Shown piece after piece: positions 1-10,000 of a stretch of 64,000 nt of DNA (position 1 is its first letter; each line of letters starts with the position of its first letter). The position numbers and the translations under genes were made by a program. Origin of the DNA: Nonomuraea guangzhouensis. GTDB lineage: Bacteria; Actinomycetota; Actinomycetes; Streptosporangiales; Streptosporangiaceae. The notes under the pieces were generated by a model. It worked only from the letters and a program-made list of their open reading frames with translations, ran no database searches and was not told the DNA's origin. Where the stretch lies: NCBI RefSeq assembly GCF_019396345.1, contig NZ_JAHKRM010000014.1:268649-332648 (forward strand), written 5' to 3'.

Positions 1-305
1 ACGAGCCCTGCCAAGCGAAGCTTTTTCAACGTGTCGTAGACGGTTGACCGCGAAGCGGGCTTAACAGTCCCGTCCGGTTTCTCTCGGCTAAGGACCTGCC
101 GCAGCTCCCCCGCTTTGAATACAGCGTGCCCTGTGTTGTTTGCGCGAGCGATGGCGGCCAAAAGGAGTCGGGCATCTAAGGAAAGATTGCGCCCCTGACG
201 GGCCACGCTGCCCGCATACCGCTGAAAAACCTTGCCAAACTGATGTTCAGGAAAAGTCAATTCGATCCCTTGCCATAGTCCACTCCAACTGATTAGTGAT
301 CGCAT
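1..305 (-). CDS. winged-helix/HTH protein of the mobile element, cut by window edge
   Basis: An open frame runs on the minus strand from an ATG at 303-305 to the left edge without a stop, giving about 101 residues. The visible part has a basic N-terminal half and then a segment (around 'SRSTVYDTLKKLRLAGL') that reads like the recognition helix and wing of a winged-helix domain. Base composition is less GC-rich than the chromosomal genes to the right, which fits acquired DNA. It lies 18 bases downstream of the excisionase on the same strand, so the two are probably co-transcribed. I do not recognise the family. A replication or transfer regulator of an actinomycete integrative element is the likeliest role, by context only. 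Confidence 0.6.
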   Translation of the reverse strand, partial: MRSLISWSGLWQGIELTFPEHQFGKVFQRYAGSVARQGRNLSLDARLLLAAIARANNTGHAVFKAGELRQVLSREKPDGTVKPASRSTVYDTLKKLRLAGL

Positions 306-323
306 TTCCCCCTGTCTCGATGG

Positions 324-482
324 TCAATGGATGGCTTGGCGGTCAATCCAGGTCTCTACGTCGCGTTCCCTGAACATCACGCGTCGGCCGATGCGGTGGC
401 CCTTCAGGTTCCAGGGCTTCCATCGGTTGTAGACCGTGCTCTTTGGCACGCCCAGGTGGGCGGCCACCTCTTCCACACTCAT
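324..482 (-). CDS. xis: excisionase-type helix-turn-helix protein
   Basis: A 52-residue protein that is essentially one MerR-like/excisionase HTH: 'SVEEVAAHLGVPKSTVYNRW' gives the two helices, and 'GRRVMFRERDVETWI' is the wing and last helix typical of excisionases of actinomycete elements. I chose the ATG at 480-482 because a GGAGGAAG ribosome-binding site lies about 10 bases upstream. A longer frame exists (an ATG at 525-527 and others further up), but those starts lack such a site. The role would be directing excision together with the integrase at 1368. Unusually, it is divergent from the integrase and not directly upstream of it. Confidence 0.78.
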   Translation of the reverse strand: MSVEEVAAHLGVPKSTVYNRWKPWNLKGHRIGRRVMFRERDVETWIDRQAIH

Positions 483-703
483 GAGTCGGTTGCTTCCTCC
501 GCTGCCCAAATCGCTTTCCTCTCTCATGTGCGGGCACGCTGCGCCCGCAATCTGTACGCCTCGCGTCGTGTCCGCTGTGCAGTTGTCAAAGGCATGCCCG
601 TGACCGCCCCGGCCGGGCGTGGCCTCGCAGCCCTTCCCGGCCCGGCGCGGCGGGCGGTGATCACCGTTGCACATTCAGGTACAGATGGTCAAGCAATACA
701 TGA

Positions 704-720
704 ACAGTCTTCCAGACTGT
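704..720. promoter_or_regulatory. 17-bp perfect inverted repeat in the xis/int control region
   Basis: ACAGTCT-TCC-AGACTGT is a perfect 7-bp dyad with a 3-base spacer, 25 bases upstream of the ATG at 746. The 263-base region between xis and that gene holds no other gene I can support. The position suggests an operator controlling the element's divergent promoters; which protein binds is unknown. Confidence 0.6.
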
Positions 721-745
721 CCGTGAATGGTGTAGCGTCATCGCC

Positions 746-1366
746 ATGACCAAACAAGAGGAACCGCACACACACACGCACGCGAGAGAAGAGGTGCGGC
801 CCGAGCAGGGCCCCGGCTACCACCTCCAGCACTGGTACGACGGCTGGCAGGTGGACATGTGGTGGTCGTCCAACAGCACGGGCGGCCCTACCGAACTGCG
901 CATCACCACCAACGACCCCGAACTGATGGCCCGAGGCATCACCACGGGCACGCTGCGATCCATCCCACTGGCCGACATCGCGCGAGAGCTGAAGAGCGAC
1001 CTTCAGCGACTCAGCCGCGAACAAGACATCTTCCACGTGCTGGAACCGCGCACCGATTGGGCGATGCGGCACATTCGGCAGACCGTCAAGGACAACCCCA
1101 AGCCAGGCCGGACCGGGCGACCGGAGTCCTTCCACCTCGCCATAGCCGTCCTCTACGTCTGGTATGTGCTCATGCGCGAGCCCAACCCCGTGCAGGACCT
1201 CGCCGAGATCGTGGGTGCGGACCGAAGAGCAGCAGCCAACTGGATCTCCCTGGCCCGCAAGAACGGCATGCTCACCGAGGCCGCCGAACGCCAATCGGGC
1301 GGCACCCTGACCGACAAGGCCGTCTCACTGCTCAAGGCGATGAACGAAAGCGAGGAAACGAACTAA
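746..1366 (+). CDS. hypothetical HTH-containing protein of the integrative element
   Basis: 206 residues starting at ATG 746. The N-terminus is acidic and histidine-rich (HTHTH near residue 8), followed by a Trp-rich segment. The C-terminal third (from about residue 145, 'NPVQDLAEIVGADRRAAANW') looks like a winged-helix DNA-binding domain. The stop codon is one base before the integrase GTG, so the two are translationally close and surely co-transcribed. I do not recognise the family; an accessory recombination factor or regulator is inferred from position only. Confidence 0.7.
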   Translation: MTKQEEPHTHTHAREEVRPEQGPGYHLQHWYDGWQVDMWWSSNSTGGPTELRITTNDPELMARGITTGTLRSIPLADIARELKSDLQRLSREQDIFHVLEPRTDWAMRHIRQTVKDNPKPGRTGRPESFHLAIAVLYVWYVLMREPNPVQDLAEIVGADRRAAANWISLARKNGMLTEAAERQSGGTLTDKAVSLLKAMNESEETN

Positions 1367-1367
1367 C

Positions 1368-2570
1368 GTGGCCAGCCTGATCAAGAAATGCGAGTGCGCC
1401 GACACCAAAGCCGGACGCACACTCGACCTCCGCAAGGCCGACGACCGCAAGACCGCCGAACGATCCTGGGGCAAGTGCGGCCACTCCTGGACCGTCCGCT
1501 ACCGGCTCGGCGGACGCGGCACCAAGCAACAGGAGCAGTCCTACCCGCACAACATGAAGAAGGACGCAGAAGCGTTCATTCTGGAGATCAAGTCCGACAA
1601 GGTGAGCGGCTTACGCCGCACCATCGATCCCAAAGCCGGAGCGATCACTTTCGCCGACTACGCGGACAGCTGGCTCTCAGGCCGTGTCGGGCTGTCGGCC
1701 AAGAGCGTTGAGATCTACGGCAATGCGCTGAAGAACCAGATCAACCCGACTCTCGGTCACCTTCGGCTGAATGCCATCACCAGGCAGACCATCAAGAACT
1801 TCATCTCAGCCCTGATCAAGGCAGCGTACGCGCCGAACACCATCCACAGCGCCTATATGGTCGTGGCCGCAATCTTCAGCGAGGCCACAAAGGACAAGCT
1901 CATCCCCGAGTCGCCCTGCACGGACATCGAACTGCCCAGCGCCGCGCAGAGACAGGAGTTTCTGGTTCCCTCCTGGGCGCAGATCAGCAAGCTCGCCGAC
2001 TCCATGCCAGCCCGCTGGGCGGCGACGGTGTGGCTCATGGCCGGATGCGGTCTCCGGGTATCCGAAGCGTTCGCCGTCGCTGAGGGAGGCGTGATGTTCG
2101 GCGGCCGGAGACTGCGCATCCACGAGCAGGTGACCAGAAAGCGCGTGTTAGGCCCACTCAAGCACCGTGAGGAAGGGGACTACCGGGTCATGCCGCTGCC
2201 GCCGTTCGTTCACTCCGCCATCACCACGCACATCGAGAGCCACGGCACCGCCGACGGGTACCTGTTCCAGGCAGCCAAGGGAGGTTGGGTGGGGTACGAG
2301 ACTTATCGGCTGGCGTTCGCCGCCGCAGCCAAGACGGTGGGCCTTCCCGAGGACTTCACCCCTCACGGACTCCGCCACTCCTACGCGTCCATGCAACTTG
2401 CCCAGGGCATCCCCATCACGGACGTGTCCCGATGGCTGGGACACCAGGACATCGGGATCACATTCCGTACGTACGGCCACCTCGTGGACGAGGCGTGGGA
2501 CAGGGCGCTCGACGTGATGCAGGCCGGTTATCAGACGGGCATCGCCGAAGTCCCGGCAGCAGCGTGCTGA
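1368..2570 (+). CDS. int: tyrosine recombinase / phage-type integrase
   Basis: 400 residues, GTG start one base after the preceding stop. Domain order fits actinomycete-element integrases: an N-terminal arm-type region with paired Cys/His residues (CECAD and CGHSW), a SAM-like core-binding domain (about residues 100-185), then the catalytic domain. The catalytic residues are visible: Arg in 'GCGLRVSEA', the box 'HGLRHSYAS' (His-x-x-Arg), His in 'WLGHQDI' and the nucleophile Tyr in 'FRTYGHL'. It should integrate and, with Xis, excise the element. It is the last gene of the element; its stop lies about 60 bases from the lpdA 3' end. Confidence 0.95.
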   Translation: MASLIKKCECADTKAGRTLDLRKADDRKTAERSWGKCGHSWTVRYRLGGRGTKQQEQSYPHNMKKDAEAFILEIKSDKVSGLRRTIDPKAGAITFADYADSWLSGRVGLSAKSVEIYGNALKNQINPTLGHLRLNAITRQTIKNFISALIKAAYAPNTIHSAYMVVAAIFSEATKDKLIPESPCTDIELPSAAQRQEFLVPSWAQISKLADSMPARWAATVWLMAGCGLRVSEAFAVAEGGVMFGGRRLRIHEQVTRKRVLGPLKHREEGDYRVMPLPPFVHSAITTHIESHGTADGYLFQAAKGGWVGYETYRLAFAAAAKTVGLPEDFTPHGLRHSYASMQLAQGIPITDVSRWLGHQDIGITFRTYGHLVDEAWDRALDVMQAGYQTGIAEVPAAAC

Positions 2571-2588
2571 CTTCGTGCTGACCACGAA
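2563..2588. repeat. direct and inverted repeats just after int
   Basis: CGTGCTGAC occurs twice (2563-2571 and 2574-2582), spanning the int stop. Overlapping it, TTCGTG-CTGAC-CACGAA (2572-2588) is a perfect 6-bp inverted repeat. Nested repeats at the end of an integrase gene are typical of recombinase arm or core sites, so this may be part of the attachment region. No tRNA lies here. Confidence 0.45.
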
Positions 2589-2609
2589 GACCCATAAATG
2601 CCTGTCTAC

Positions 2610-2628
2610 CTGGGGCTTTTGCCCCCAG
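2610..2628. terminator. hairpin between int and lpdA
   Basis: CTGGGG at 2610-2615 pairs with CCCCAG at 2623-2628 across a short T-rich loop. It sits between the converging int and lpdA genes (lpdA stop at 2632) and could terminate both, although no long T tract follows on either strand. Confidence 0.5.
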
Positions 2629-2631
2629 CGA

Positions 2632-4011
<1,380 letters not shown>

Positions 4012-4100
4012 GAGTCGGACCATACCGTCCACCTAGCGCTACCCCTGAACCTCGCCCCTGTGCCAATGACCCGGCCGATCGCGCTCGGTTGGATCGAGGC

Positions 4101-4784
4101 ATGACCGAATTCCCCGGACGGTGGCCCGAAGGCGTCAGCCTGGTGATCGCACCGGTCCTCATGCTGGCGGGCGTACTGCTGCGCCTGCCGTACGACGCCT
4201 TCTTCCCGCGCCAGCTCGCGGCCTTCGCCGGGGACCCAGCGCTGATGACCGCCTCCTACAGCTGTTTCGCCGCCGGCAACGTGCTGCTCTGGCCTGGCGT
4301 GCTCGGCCTCGTGCGGCGCTCGCCCGGCTCGCGGTGGGTGCTGTGGGGCGGGGTGATGGTGATGCTGGGCCTGTTCGAGCGGGCCTTCCACGCCGGGGTC
4401 AGCCATCTGGCGTTCCAGCTGGTCTCCGTGCAGGGCCTGCCGGCCGCGGAGCGGGCGGTGGCGGACTCCTATGGAGCCTTCCACGTCTTCGCCTCGCTCA
4501 GCGTGGCGCTGTTCTTCGGCTGGATCGTGCTGGCCGTCGGCCTGTGGCGGGCCGGCACGCTGGATCTCGTACGGGCGGTCGCCCTCGGCCTGATGTCCGC
4601 GCTGCCGATCGGCGTGCTCAAGGGCACCGGCGTGATGTCGATCGTGGCCACCGCGGGCCTGTGCGTCGCGCTCGTGCCCTTCGGCGTCAAAGTGCTACGC
4701 GACGGTCCCGCGCCGAAGTGGTGGGCGTTCCCGCTGGCCCTCGCCATCGGCGCGGGCGCGGTGGTGCTCGGCACCCTCGGCTAG
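4101..4784 (+). CDS. multi-pass membrane protein, function unknown
   Basis: 227 residues from ATG 4101; a TTG 12 bases upstream is less likely. Hydrophobicity suggests about six membrane spans: near residues 12-30, 55-72, 80-95, 132-152, 160-185 and 205-225. No catalytic motif is recognisable. The last four bases overlap the convergent tautomerase gene. No family assignment. Confidence 0.7.
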   Translation: MTEFPGRWPEGVSLVIAPVLMLAGVLLRLPYDAFFPRQLAAFAGDPALMTASYSCFAAGNVLLWPGVLGLVRRSPGSRWVLWGGVMVMLGLFERAFHAGVSHLAFQLVSVQGLPAAERAVADSYGAFHVFASLSVALFFGWIVLAVGLWRAGTLDLVRAVALGLMSALPIGVLKGTGVMSIVATAGLCVALVPFGVKVLRDGPAPKWWAFPLALAIGAGAVVLGTLG

Positions 4785-5155
4785 ACGTCCACCTTGTACG
4801 GCAGCGCCAGCTCGTCCGCCGGGACCCCACGGATGCCCCAGTTGACCTGGGGCATCTCGATGATCGTGATCTCCACGTCCTCGGCGGCGAGCCCCGACCT
4901 CTCGTAGATCGTCCGGATCAGCGCCCGCTTGGCGTCGTCGCTGCGGCCGGTGAAGCAGACCACCTCGATGATCAGGTAGTCCGGGCCGCGCTGCGGGCAC
5001 ACGAAGTCCTCGGCGTCGAGCAGCAGGAACCGGTGGAACCGCTTGTCCTCCGGCAGCCCCCACGCGCTGACCACGCAGGAGTGCAGGAGATCCGAGAGCT
5101 CCCGCTGTCGCCCGGCCCACACGTCCCGCCGACCGTAGATCTTGAGCTGCGCCAT
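4781..5155 (-). CDS. tautomerase-family protein
   Basis: 124 residues beginning MAQLKIYG. The segment 'LIRTIYERSGLAAEDVEITIIEMPQVNWGIRG' resembles the long-form tautomerase/MIF-like fold seen in actinomycete 'tautomerase family' proteins of about 125-130 residues. A catalytic N-terminal Pro directly after Met is absent (the second residue is Ala), so classical 4-oxalocrotonate tautomerase chemistry is doubtful. It is divergent from pyrD with 45 bases between starts, and its stop overlaps the upstream convergent membrane-protein gene. Confidence 0.7.
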   Translation of the reverse strand: MAQLKIYGRRDVWAGRQRELSDLLHSCVVSAWGLPEDKRFHRFLLLDAEDFVCPQRGPDYLIIEVVCFTGRSDDAKRALIRTIYERSGLAAEDVEITIIEMPQVNWGIRGVPADELALPYKVDV

Positions 5156-5200
5156 GCCCGTCAATATAGGGGGTCCCCGTGATTGGTAGCCTGACCCCTG

Positions 5201-6253
5201 ATGTATCGCCTCGTGTTCACGCAGGTCTTGCGACGTTTCGACGCCGAGGCCGTGCACCATCTGACTGTCAGGGCCCTTGCGCTGCTCTCGGCGCTGCCCC
5301 TGCTCAAGCGGCTGCTCTATCGAGCGCTCGCGCCGCACGACCCGGCTCTGCGCGTCAGCGCGTTCGGCGTGCACTTCCCCGGACCGCTCGGCCTGGCCGC
5401 CGGGTTCGACAAGGACGCCGCCTGCGCCGAGGGCGTCGCCGCTCTGGGCTTCGGCCATGTCGAGGTCGGCACCATCACCGCGCACGCCCAGCCGGGCAAC
5501 CCCCGGCCCCGGTTGTTCAGGCTGGTGCCGGGACGGGCCGTCATCAACCGGATGGGCTTCAACAACGCCGGGGCGGCCGCCGCGTCGCGCCGCCTGCGCC
5601 GCCCCCGGGGGCTGCCGGTCGTGGTCGGGGTCAACATCGGCAAGACCAAGGTGGTGCCCGAGTCCGGGGCCGTCGCCGACTACGTGGCCAGTGCCAAGGA
5701 GCTGGCGTCGCTGGCCGACTACCTCGTGGTCAACGTGAGCTCGCCCAACACCCCCGGACTGCGCGACCTGCAGGCCGTGTCGCTGCTGCGCCCGCTGCTC
5801 GCCTCGGTCAAGGAGGTCGCCGACGGCACGCCGCGCCGCACTCCGCTGCTGGTGAAGATCGCCCCCGACCTCGCGGACGAGGACATCGACGCGGTCGCCG
5901 ACCTGGCGCTGGAGCTGGGGCTCGACGGGATCATCGCGACCAACACCACGATCCGGCACGGCGGCGAGACCGGCGGGCTGTCGGGCCGCCCGCTCAAGGC
6001 ACGCTCCCTGCAGGTGCTGCGCCGGCTGCGGGCTCGCGTCGGCGACCGGCTCACCCTGGTCTCCGTGGGTGGTGTGGAGGACGTCGACGACGTGTGGGAA
6101 CGCCTGCTCGCCGGGGCCACCCTGGTCCAGGGCTACACCGGGTGGATCTACGGCGGGCCGTTCTGGGCCGCGCGCATCCACCGGCAGCTCGCGCGCCGCG
6201 TCCGCCGCCACGGCCTCACCTCGATCTCAGAAGCGATCGGCCGTACGGCCTGA
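5201..6253 (+). CDS. pyrD: quinone-dependent dihydroorotate dehydrogenase
   Basis: 350 residues, class 2 PyrD. Oxidises dihydroorotate to orotate in pyrimidine synthesis with FMN and membrane quinone. The class-2 N-terminal helix is present (MYRLVFTQVLRRFDAE). Also visible: 'PLGLAAGFDK', FMN/orotate-binding 'NRMGFNNAG', 'VNVSSPNTPGLRDLQ' with the catalytic Ser, 'TNTT' and 'SVGGV'. Length is normal for the class. The gene stands alone, away from other pyr genes, as class-2 pyrD often does. Confidence 0.95.
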   Translation: MYRLVFTQVLRRFDAEAVHHLTVRALALLSALPLLKRLLYRALAPHDPALRVSAFGVHFPGPLGLAAGFDKDAACAEGVAALGFGHVEVGTITAHAQPGNPRPRLFRLVPGRAVINRMGFNNAGAAAASRRLRRPRGLPVVVGVNIGKTKVVPESGAVADYVASAKELASLADYLVVNVSSPNTPGLRDLQAVSLLRPLLASVKEVADGTPRRTPLLVKIAPDLADEDIDAVADLALELGLDGIIATNTTIRHGGETGGLSGRPLKARSLQVLRRLRARVGDRLTLVSVGGVEDVDDVWERLLAGATLVQGYTGWIYGGPFWAARIHRQLARRVRRHGLTSISEAIGRTA

Positions 6254-6340
6254 AACGGGTGGGCGGACGGGAGCCCACGGCAGGCGGAAGAACGAGCCAA
6301 CTGGGACAGCGGGCGTTCCCCGCGTTGCTAGGGTTCCCGG

Positions 6341-7120
6341 ATGCTCGATGATCTGCACGACACACCCGCGCGCCTGTGCCGGGACTACCTCGAACTGGCC
6401 GATCGCCACGCACCGGGTCTGATCGAGGGGCTGTACCTGCAGGGATCGATCGCACTGGGCGACTACCGGCCGCGGGTGAGCGACGTCGACTTCGTCGCGG
6501 TGACCGGCCGGCCGCCCGATCCCGCCGCGCTTCGTACGATCCACGCCGAGCTGAAGACCCGTGGGACCAAGCCGCACTTCGACGGCCTCTACGTCACCTG
6601 GAACGACCTGCGCAAGGACCCGGCACAGGCGCCCGACGGTCCGTCGGTGCACGAATGGCGGCTGACCGAGTCCGGAAGGTTCGAGCGCGGCCTGGTCACC
6701 TGGCACGTGCTGGCCCAAGGTGGCGTGACCGTGAGAGGGCCGTCGGCGGCCCAGCTCGGCATCCACACCGACTGGGACACCCTCGCCAAGCGGACCAGGG
6801 AGAACCTGGCGACGTACTGGACCAGGTGGGTACACCACAGCGCCCGGCCGGCCTCCCGGGCGGGCGTGGCCGCGCTGCGCGAGTTCCAGACCGCGTGGGG
6901 AGCGCTCGGCGTCACCCGCCTGCGTCAGACGCTCGCGGTGGGCGAGGTGACGTCGAAGGCCGCCGCGGGCGAATATGCGCTGGAGGTGTTCGACGCGCGC
7001 TGGCACCGGATCGTCCGCGAGGCGCTGCGGATCAGGCTGGGCGGGCCCGCGCTCTACCGCAATCCGTTCCGGCGCCGGGCCGATCTGCTGGCCTTCATGA
7101 CCATGGTGCTGGAGATGTGA
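6341..7120 (+). CDS. nucleotidyltransferase-fold protein (aminoglycoside adenylyltransferase-like)
   Basis: 259 residues. The motif 'LQGSIALGDYRPRVSDVDFVAV' at about residues 31-52 is the pol-beta/minimal nucleotidyltransferase signature: a GS helix followed by the metal-binding D-x-D. The C-terminal half is helical, as in ANT(3'')/ANT(9)-like and related actinomycete proteins. The substrate cannot be told; an adenylyltransferase acting on a small molecule is possible, and resistance is not demonstrated. A family of such chromosomal genes of unknown function is common in actinomycetes. Confidence 0.75.
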   Translation: MLDDLHDTPARLCRDYLELADRHAPGLIEGLYLQGSIALGDYRPRVSDVDFVAVTGRPPDPAALRTIHAELKTRGTKPHFDGLYVTWNDLRKDPAQAPDGPSVHEWRLTESGRFERGLVTWHVLAQGGVTVRGPSAAQLGIHTDWDTLAKRTRENLATYWTRWVHHSARPASRAGVAALREFQTAWGALGVTRLRQTLAVGEVTSKAAAGEYALEVFDARWHRIVREALRIRLGGPALYRNPFRRRADLLAFMTMVLEM

Positions 7121-7127
7121 CGGACGG

Positions 7128-8726
7128 TCACACGCTGGGCCTGGTCGACTCCGCGTCGTGGGTCATCGAGTCCACCCGCTTCATCACCTCGGCCACGCGT
7201 ACGGTGGCGGGCCGGTGGGGTCTGCGTCGCTGCCACGGCTTGGGCCCGTCCAGCGGCCGGTACTCCACCCCGATCGCGTCGAGCCGGCCGAGATGCTCCT
7301 CAAGGCGGGCGGGGAAGTCGGCCGCCGCCGAGCCGGACCACGCCACCTCCGCCAGGGCGCACGCCCGCGGCCACGCCCGGTAGTCGAGCGTACGAGGGTC
7401 GGGGATGCGCTCGGTCCAGAGCTGGGCCTGGGCCCCGACGACCCGCGACCGCTCTTCGCCGGACCAGTCGTCCGGGGCGGGGGAGAAGGCCGCGACGTCG
7501 GCGACGGTGATCGCGTCACCGATCGCCATGGGCTCGTCGGCCGACGCCGACTCCGCGTAGTCGAAGTACAGCGGGAACACCGGCGTCGCGATCACGTCGT
7601 GGCCCGCCGCGGCGGCCCGCCGGCCGACGCCCATCCCGCGCCACGGCATCACCAGCGTGTCGTGCCGCAGCTCGCCGCTGACGAACGCCTCGTCCCACAC
7701 GACCGCCCGCGCGCCGCGGTCCGCGAGCACGTCGGCGAGCCGGCGCAGGAACCACGCCTGCAACTCGCCCATGGACGACAGGCCCAGCGAGTCGCGGTAG
7801 GCGGTGATCTCGGGGGAGGCGGCCCAGTGGTCGAGCACCACCTCGTCGCCGCCGATGTGCACGTATGGGGTCTCGCCGATGGCGCCGATCAGCTCGTCGA
7901 AGATCGCGGTCAGGAACTCGACCGTGGGCGGCATGGGGGACAGGATGGCCGGGGTGATGCCCCACCGCTCCAGCACCTGGTAGTCGTCGTCGGAGGAGCC
8001 GAACTCCGGATAGGCCGCCAGGATCGCCTGGGCGTGCCCCGGCACGTCGATCTCCGGCACGACGGTGACCGCGCGGGCCCGCGCGTAGGCGGCGATCTCC
8101 GTCAGGTCATCGAGCGAGTAGTAGCCGCCGTGCGGGATCTCGTCGTAGGCCTCGGGCTCCCGGTAGTGGTTGGTCGCGGTACGTGAGCGGTGCGAGGCCA
8201 CCTCGTGCAGCCGCGGGTACGCCCTGCTCTCCACCCGCCAGCCCTGGTCGTCGACCAGGTGCAGGTGGAGCCGGTTGAGCTTGTGCATCCCCATCAGCTC
8301 GATCAGGCGGAGCACCTCACGCTTGGGGAAGAAGTGCCTGGCCACGTCGAGATGCAGGCCACGCCAGGAGAAGCGGGGAGCGTCCTCGATCCGCACCCCG
8401 GGAACGATCCACGCCGCCTCGGCCGAGAAACGGTAGGACGCGGGTGGCAGCAACTGGTGCAGCGACTGCCCCGCGTAGAAGGCGCCCGCCCGGTCACCCG
8501 CCGTGATCTCCACCCCGCGCGACCCCACGACCAGCCGGTACGCCTCCGGGCCGAGGGCCGGGTCGTGCCGCAGATCGACGGCTCCCGCGTCGCCCGGCCG
8601 CAGGTCGAGCACCGGCAGCGCCAGTCGTACGGCGTCGACCAGGTCCTCGGGCCCCGAGATGGCCGCGCCCGAGGTCAGCTCGTAGGAACCGGAGAGATCG
8701 TTCAGCAGATTGGGGCGAGGAATCAT
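7128..8726 (-). CDS. family GH20 beta-N-acetylhexosaminidase
   Basis: 532 residues; removes terminal GlcNAc/GalNAc residues from chito-oligosaccharides or wall fragments by substrate-assisted catalysis. An N-terminal GH20b-like domain (about 1-115) precedes the TIM barrel. 'HIGGDE' at 290-295 holds the catalytic Asp-Glu pair, and 'PEIDVPGHAQA' (about 224-234) is a family hallmark. I placed the start at ATG 8724-8726, whose A-T-G shares bases with the TGA of the upstream amidase (ATGA coupling). This start shows no signal peptide, so the enzyme may work inside the cell on imported sugars; a longer frame exists but overlaps the amidase. Confidence 0.9.
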   Translation of the reverse strand: MIPRPNLLNDLSGSYELTSGAAISGPEDLVDAVRLALPVLDLRPGDAGAVDLRHDPALGPEAYRLVVGSRGVEITAGDRAGAFYAGQSLHQLLPPASYRFSAEAAWIVPGVRIEDAPRFSWRGLHLDVARHFFPKREVLRLIELMGMHKLNRLHLHLVDDQGWRVESRAYPRLHEVASHRSRTATNHYREPEAYDEIPHGGYYSLDDLTEIAAYARARAVTVVPEIDVPGHAQAILAAYPEFGSSDDDYQVLERWGITPAILSPMPPTVEFLTAIFDELIGAIGETPYVHIGGDEVVLDHWAASPEITAYRDSLGLSSMGELQAWFLRRLADVLADRGARAVVWDEAFVSGELRHDTLVMPWRGMGVGRRAAAAGHDVIATPVFPLYFDYAESASADEPMAIGDAITVADVAAFSPAPDDWSGEERSRVVGAQAQLWTERIPDPRTLDYRAWPRACALAEVAWSGSAAADFPARLEEHLGRLDAIGVEYRPLDGPKPWQRRRPHRPATVRVAEVMKRVDSMTHDAESTRPSV

Positions 8727-9550
8727 GCTTTGAGATAGTGCTGCAAACCGTCGGCCAGCGCTACTGCGATCCGCTGTCGGAACGCGGAATCCTGGAACTT
8801 GGCCGCCTCGGCCGCGTTGCGCATGTTGCCGCACTCGATGAAGATCTTCGGCACCGTCGACAGGTTGAGGCCGCCGAGGTCGTTGCGGAAGTCGAGGGCC
8901 TTGCTGCCGATGTAGGTCGAGTAGGGCAGGCCGGTCCCCTTCTGGTACGCGTCACGCACGGCCAGGCCCAGCCTGCGCGAGTCGGCCACGACGGGGTCGA
9001 CCGGGCCGTTGATCTTCTTCGGCATGATGACGTGGAAGCCGTAGTTGGCGGCCGCCGCGCCGTCGCCGTGCACGGAGATCGCGGCGTCGGCCTTGGCCTT
9101 GTTGCCGATCGCGGCCCGTTCGGTGATGCACGGCCCGACGCTGCTGTTGTCGGCCCTGGTCAGCTTCACCGTGGCGCCGCGGGTCTTGAGGATCTTGACC
9201 ATGCGGTTGGCGACGTCCCAGGTGAAGGCGGCCTCGGTGTAGTGGCTGTTGGTCTCGGTGCCCGTCGTGTCGCACGGCTTCCATTTGGTCAGCACGTTGA
9301 CCTTGCGGTTGACGGCCTTCGGATCGCGGTAGTTGCCGCCGTTGTGCCCCGGGTCGATGACGATGGTCTTGCCCTCCAGCGGCCGGGCCGCTGCCTGGGG
9401 CTTGGTACGAGCCTGCGCCGGGGCGGGGGCCAGGGTCGTCGCGGCCGCTTGGGCGGCCTGACCTGCCGCGGCGCCACCGCTGCCGGTGCTGCCGCACGCG
9501 GTGGCGATCAGGCCGCAGACAGCGAGGAGTGACGCAGGAAGAGCACGCAT
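8723..9550 (-). CDS. N-acetylmuramoyl-L-alanine amidase, probable lipoprotein
   Basis: 275 residues. Zn-dependent Amidase_3 cleaving the bond between MurNAc and L-Ala of peptidoglycan. The N-terminus has a lipoprotein signal with lipobox ending at Cys19 (LIATAC), then a low-complexity Ala/Pro linker, then the catalytic domain: 'IVIDPGHNGG' (Zn His), 'HYTEAAFTW' (Glu), 'ISVHGDGA' (Zn His) and 'IFIECGNMRN' (catalytic Glu). ATG 9550 was preferred over a TTG nine bases upstream. The stop overlaps the hexosaminidase start, which suggests one operon for wall turnover: outside cleavage, then sugar trimming. Confidence 0.88.
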   Translation of the reverse strand: MRALPASLLAVCGLIATACGSTGSGGAAAGQAAQAAATTLAPAPAQARTKPQAAARPLEGKTIVIDPGHNGGNYRDPKAVNRKVNVLTKWKPCDTTGTETNSHYTEAAFTWDVANRMVKILKTRGATVKLTRADNSSVGPCITERAAIGNKAKADAAISVHGDGAAAANYGFHVIMPKKINGPVDPVVADSRRLGLAVRDAYQKGTGLPYSTYIGSKALDFRNDLGGLNLSTVPKIFIECGNMRNAAEAAKFQDSAFRQRIAVALADGLQHYLKA

Positions 9551-9636
9551 GCGTTCCAACTTACGTCAAGAGCGGTCCTCGCCAGACGCTTATGTCCAGA
9601 GCGGTCCCCGCCGCAGGCTCACCTCAGGGGCGGGCG

Positions 9637-9885
9637 TCACCAGACGTGTTCGCCCACCTCCTGCCGTTCGAGCAGCGCGGCCAGCTCCCGAGCGTCCTCG
9701 GCGTCGAGACCGAGAACGACGCGCGGACGTCCCCATGGGTGGTCGAGGGAGTGGGCGACGTAGCTGGCCACGGACTCCGCGCCGACGTCGGTACCCCTGT
9801 CCCTGCCCGCGCGCCACTGCGCCCAGGCGCGTTCGAGCTCGGTCGCCGCGCGCTGGGCGCAGGACACCAGTTCCGGATCACGCAT
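9637..9885 (-). CDS. small hypothetical protein
   Basis: 82 residues, acidic and mostly helical, beginning MRDPELVSC. A very strong ribosome-binding site (GGGGGGAC) lies a few bases upstream of the ATG, and codon third positions are GC-rich, so it looks real. No domain recognised. It lies between the LacI regulator and the amidase on the same strand; co-transcription with the regulator is possible. Confidence 0.6.
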   Translation of the reverse strand: MRDPELVSCAQRAATELERAWAQWRAGRDRGTDVGAESVASYVAHSLDHPWGRPRVVLGLDAEDARELAALLERQEVGEHVW

Positions 9886-10000
9886 GGCTGTCCCCCCGGA
9901 TCAGATCGTGTCGCTTGACCTGACGAGTAAACCTCCGTGCGGCGCCGCCGCCGCACGGGTTGACCCAGCTTTGGCTCTCTCTAAACGCGACCCGTGCTCC

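Noticed and set aside
2571..2631. tRNA gene as integration target
   Set aside because: No cloverleaf can be folded in 61 bases; only small dyads are present.
4781..6211. 476-residue version of the tautomerase frame
   Set aside because: The extension covers all of pyrD on the other strand; the real start is MAQLK at 5155 with normal family length.
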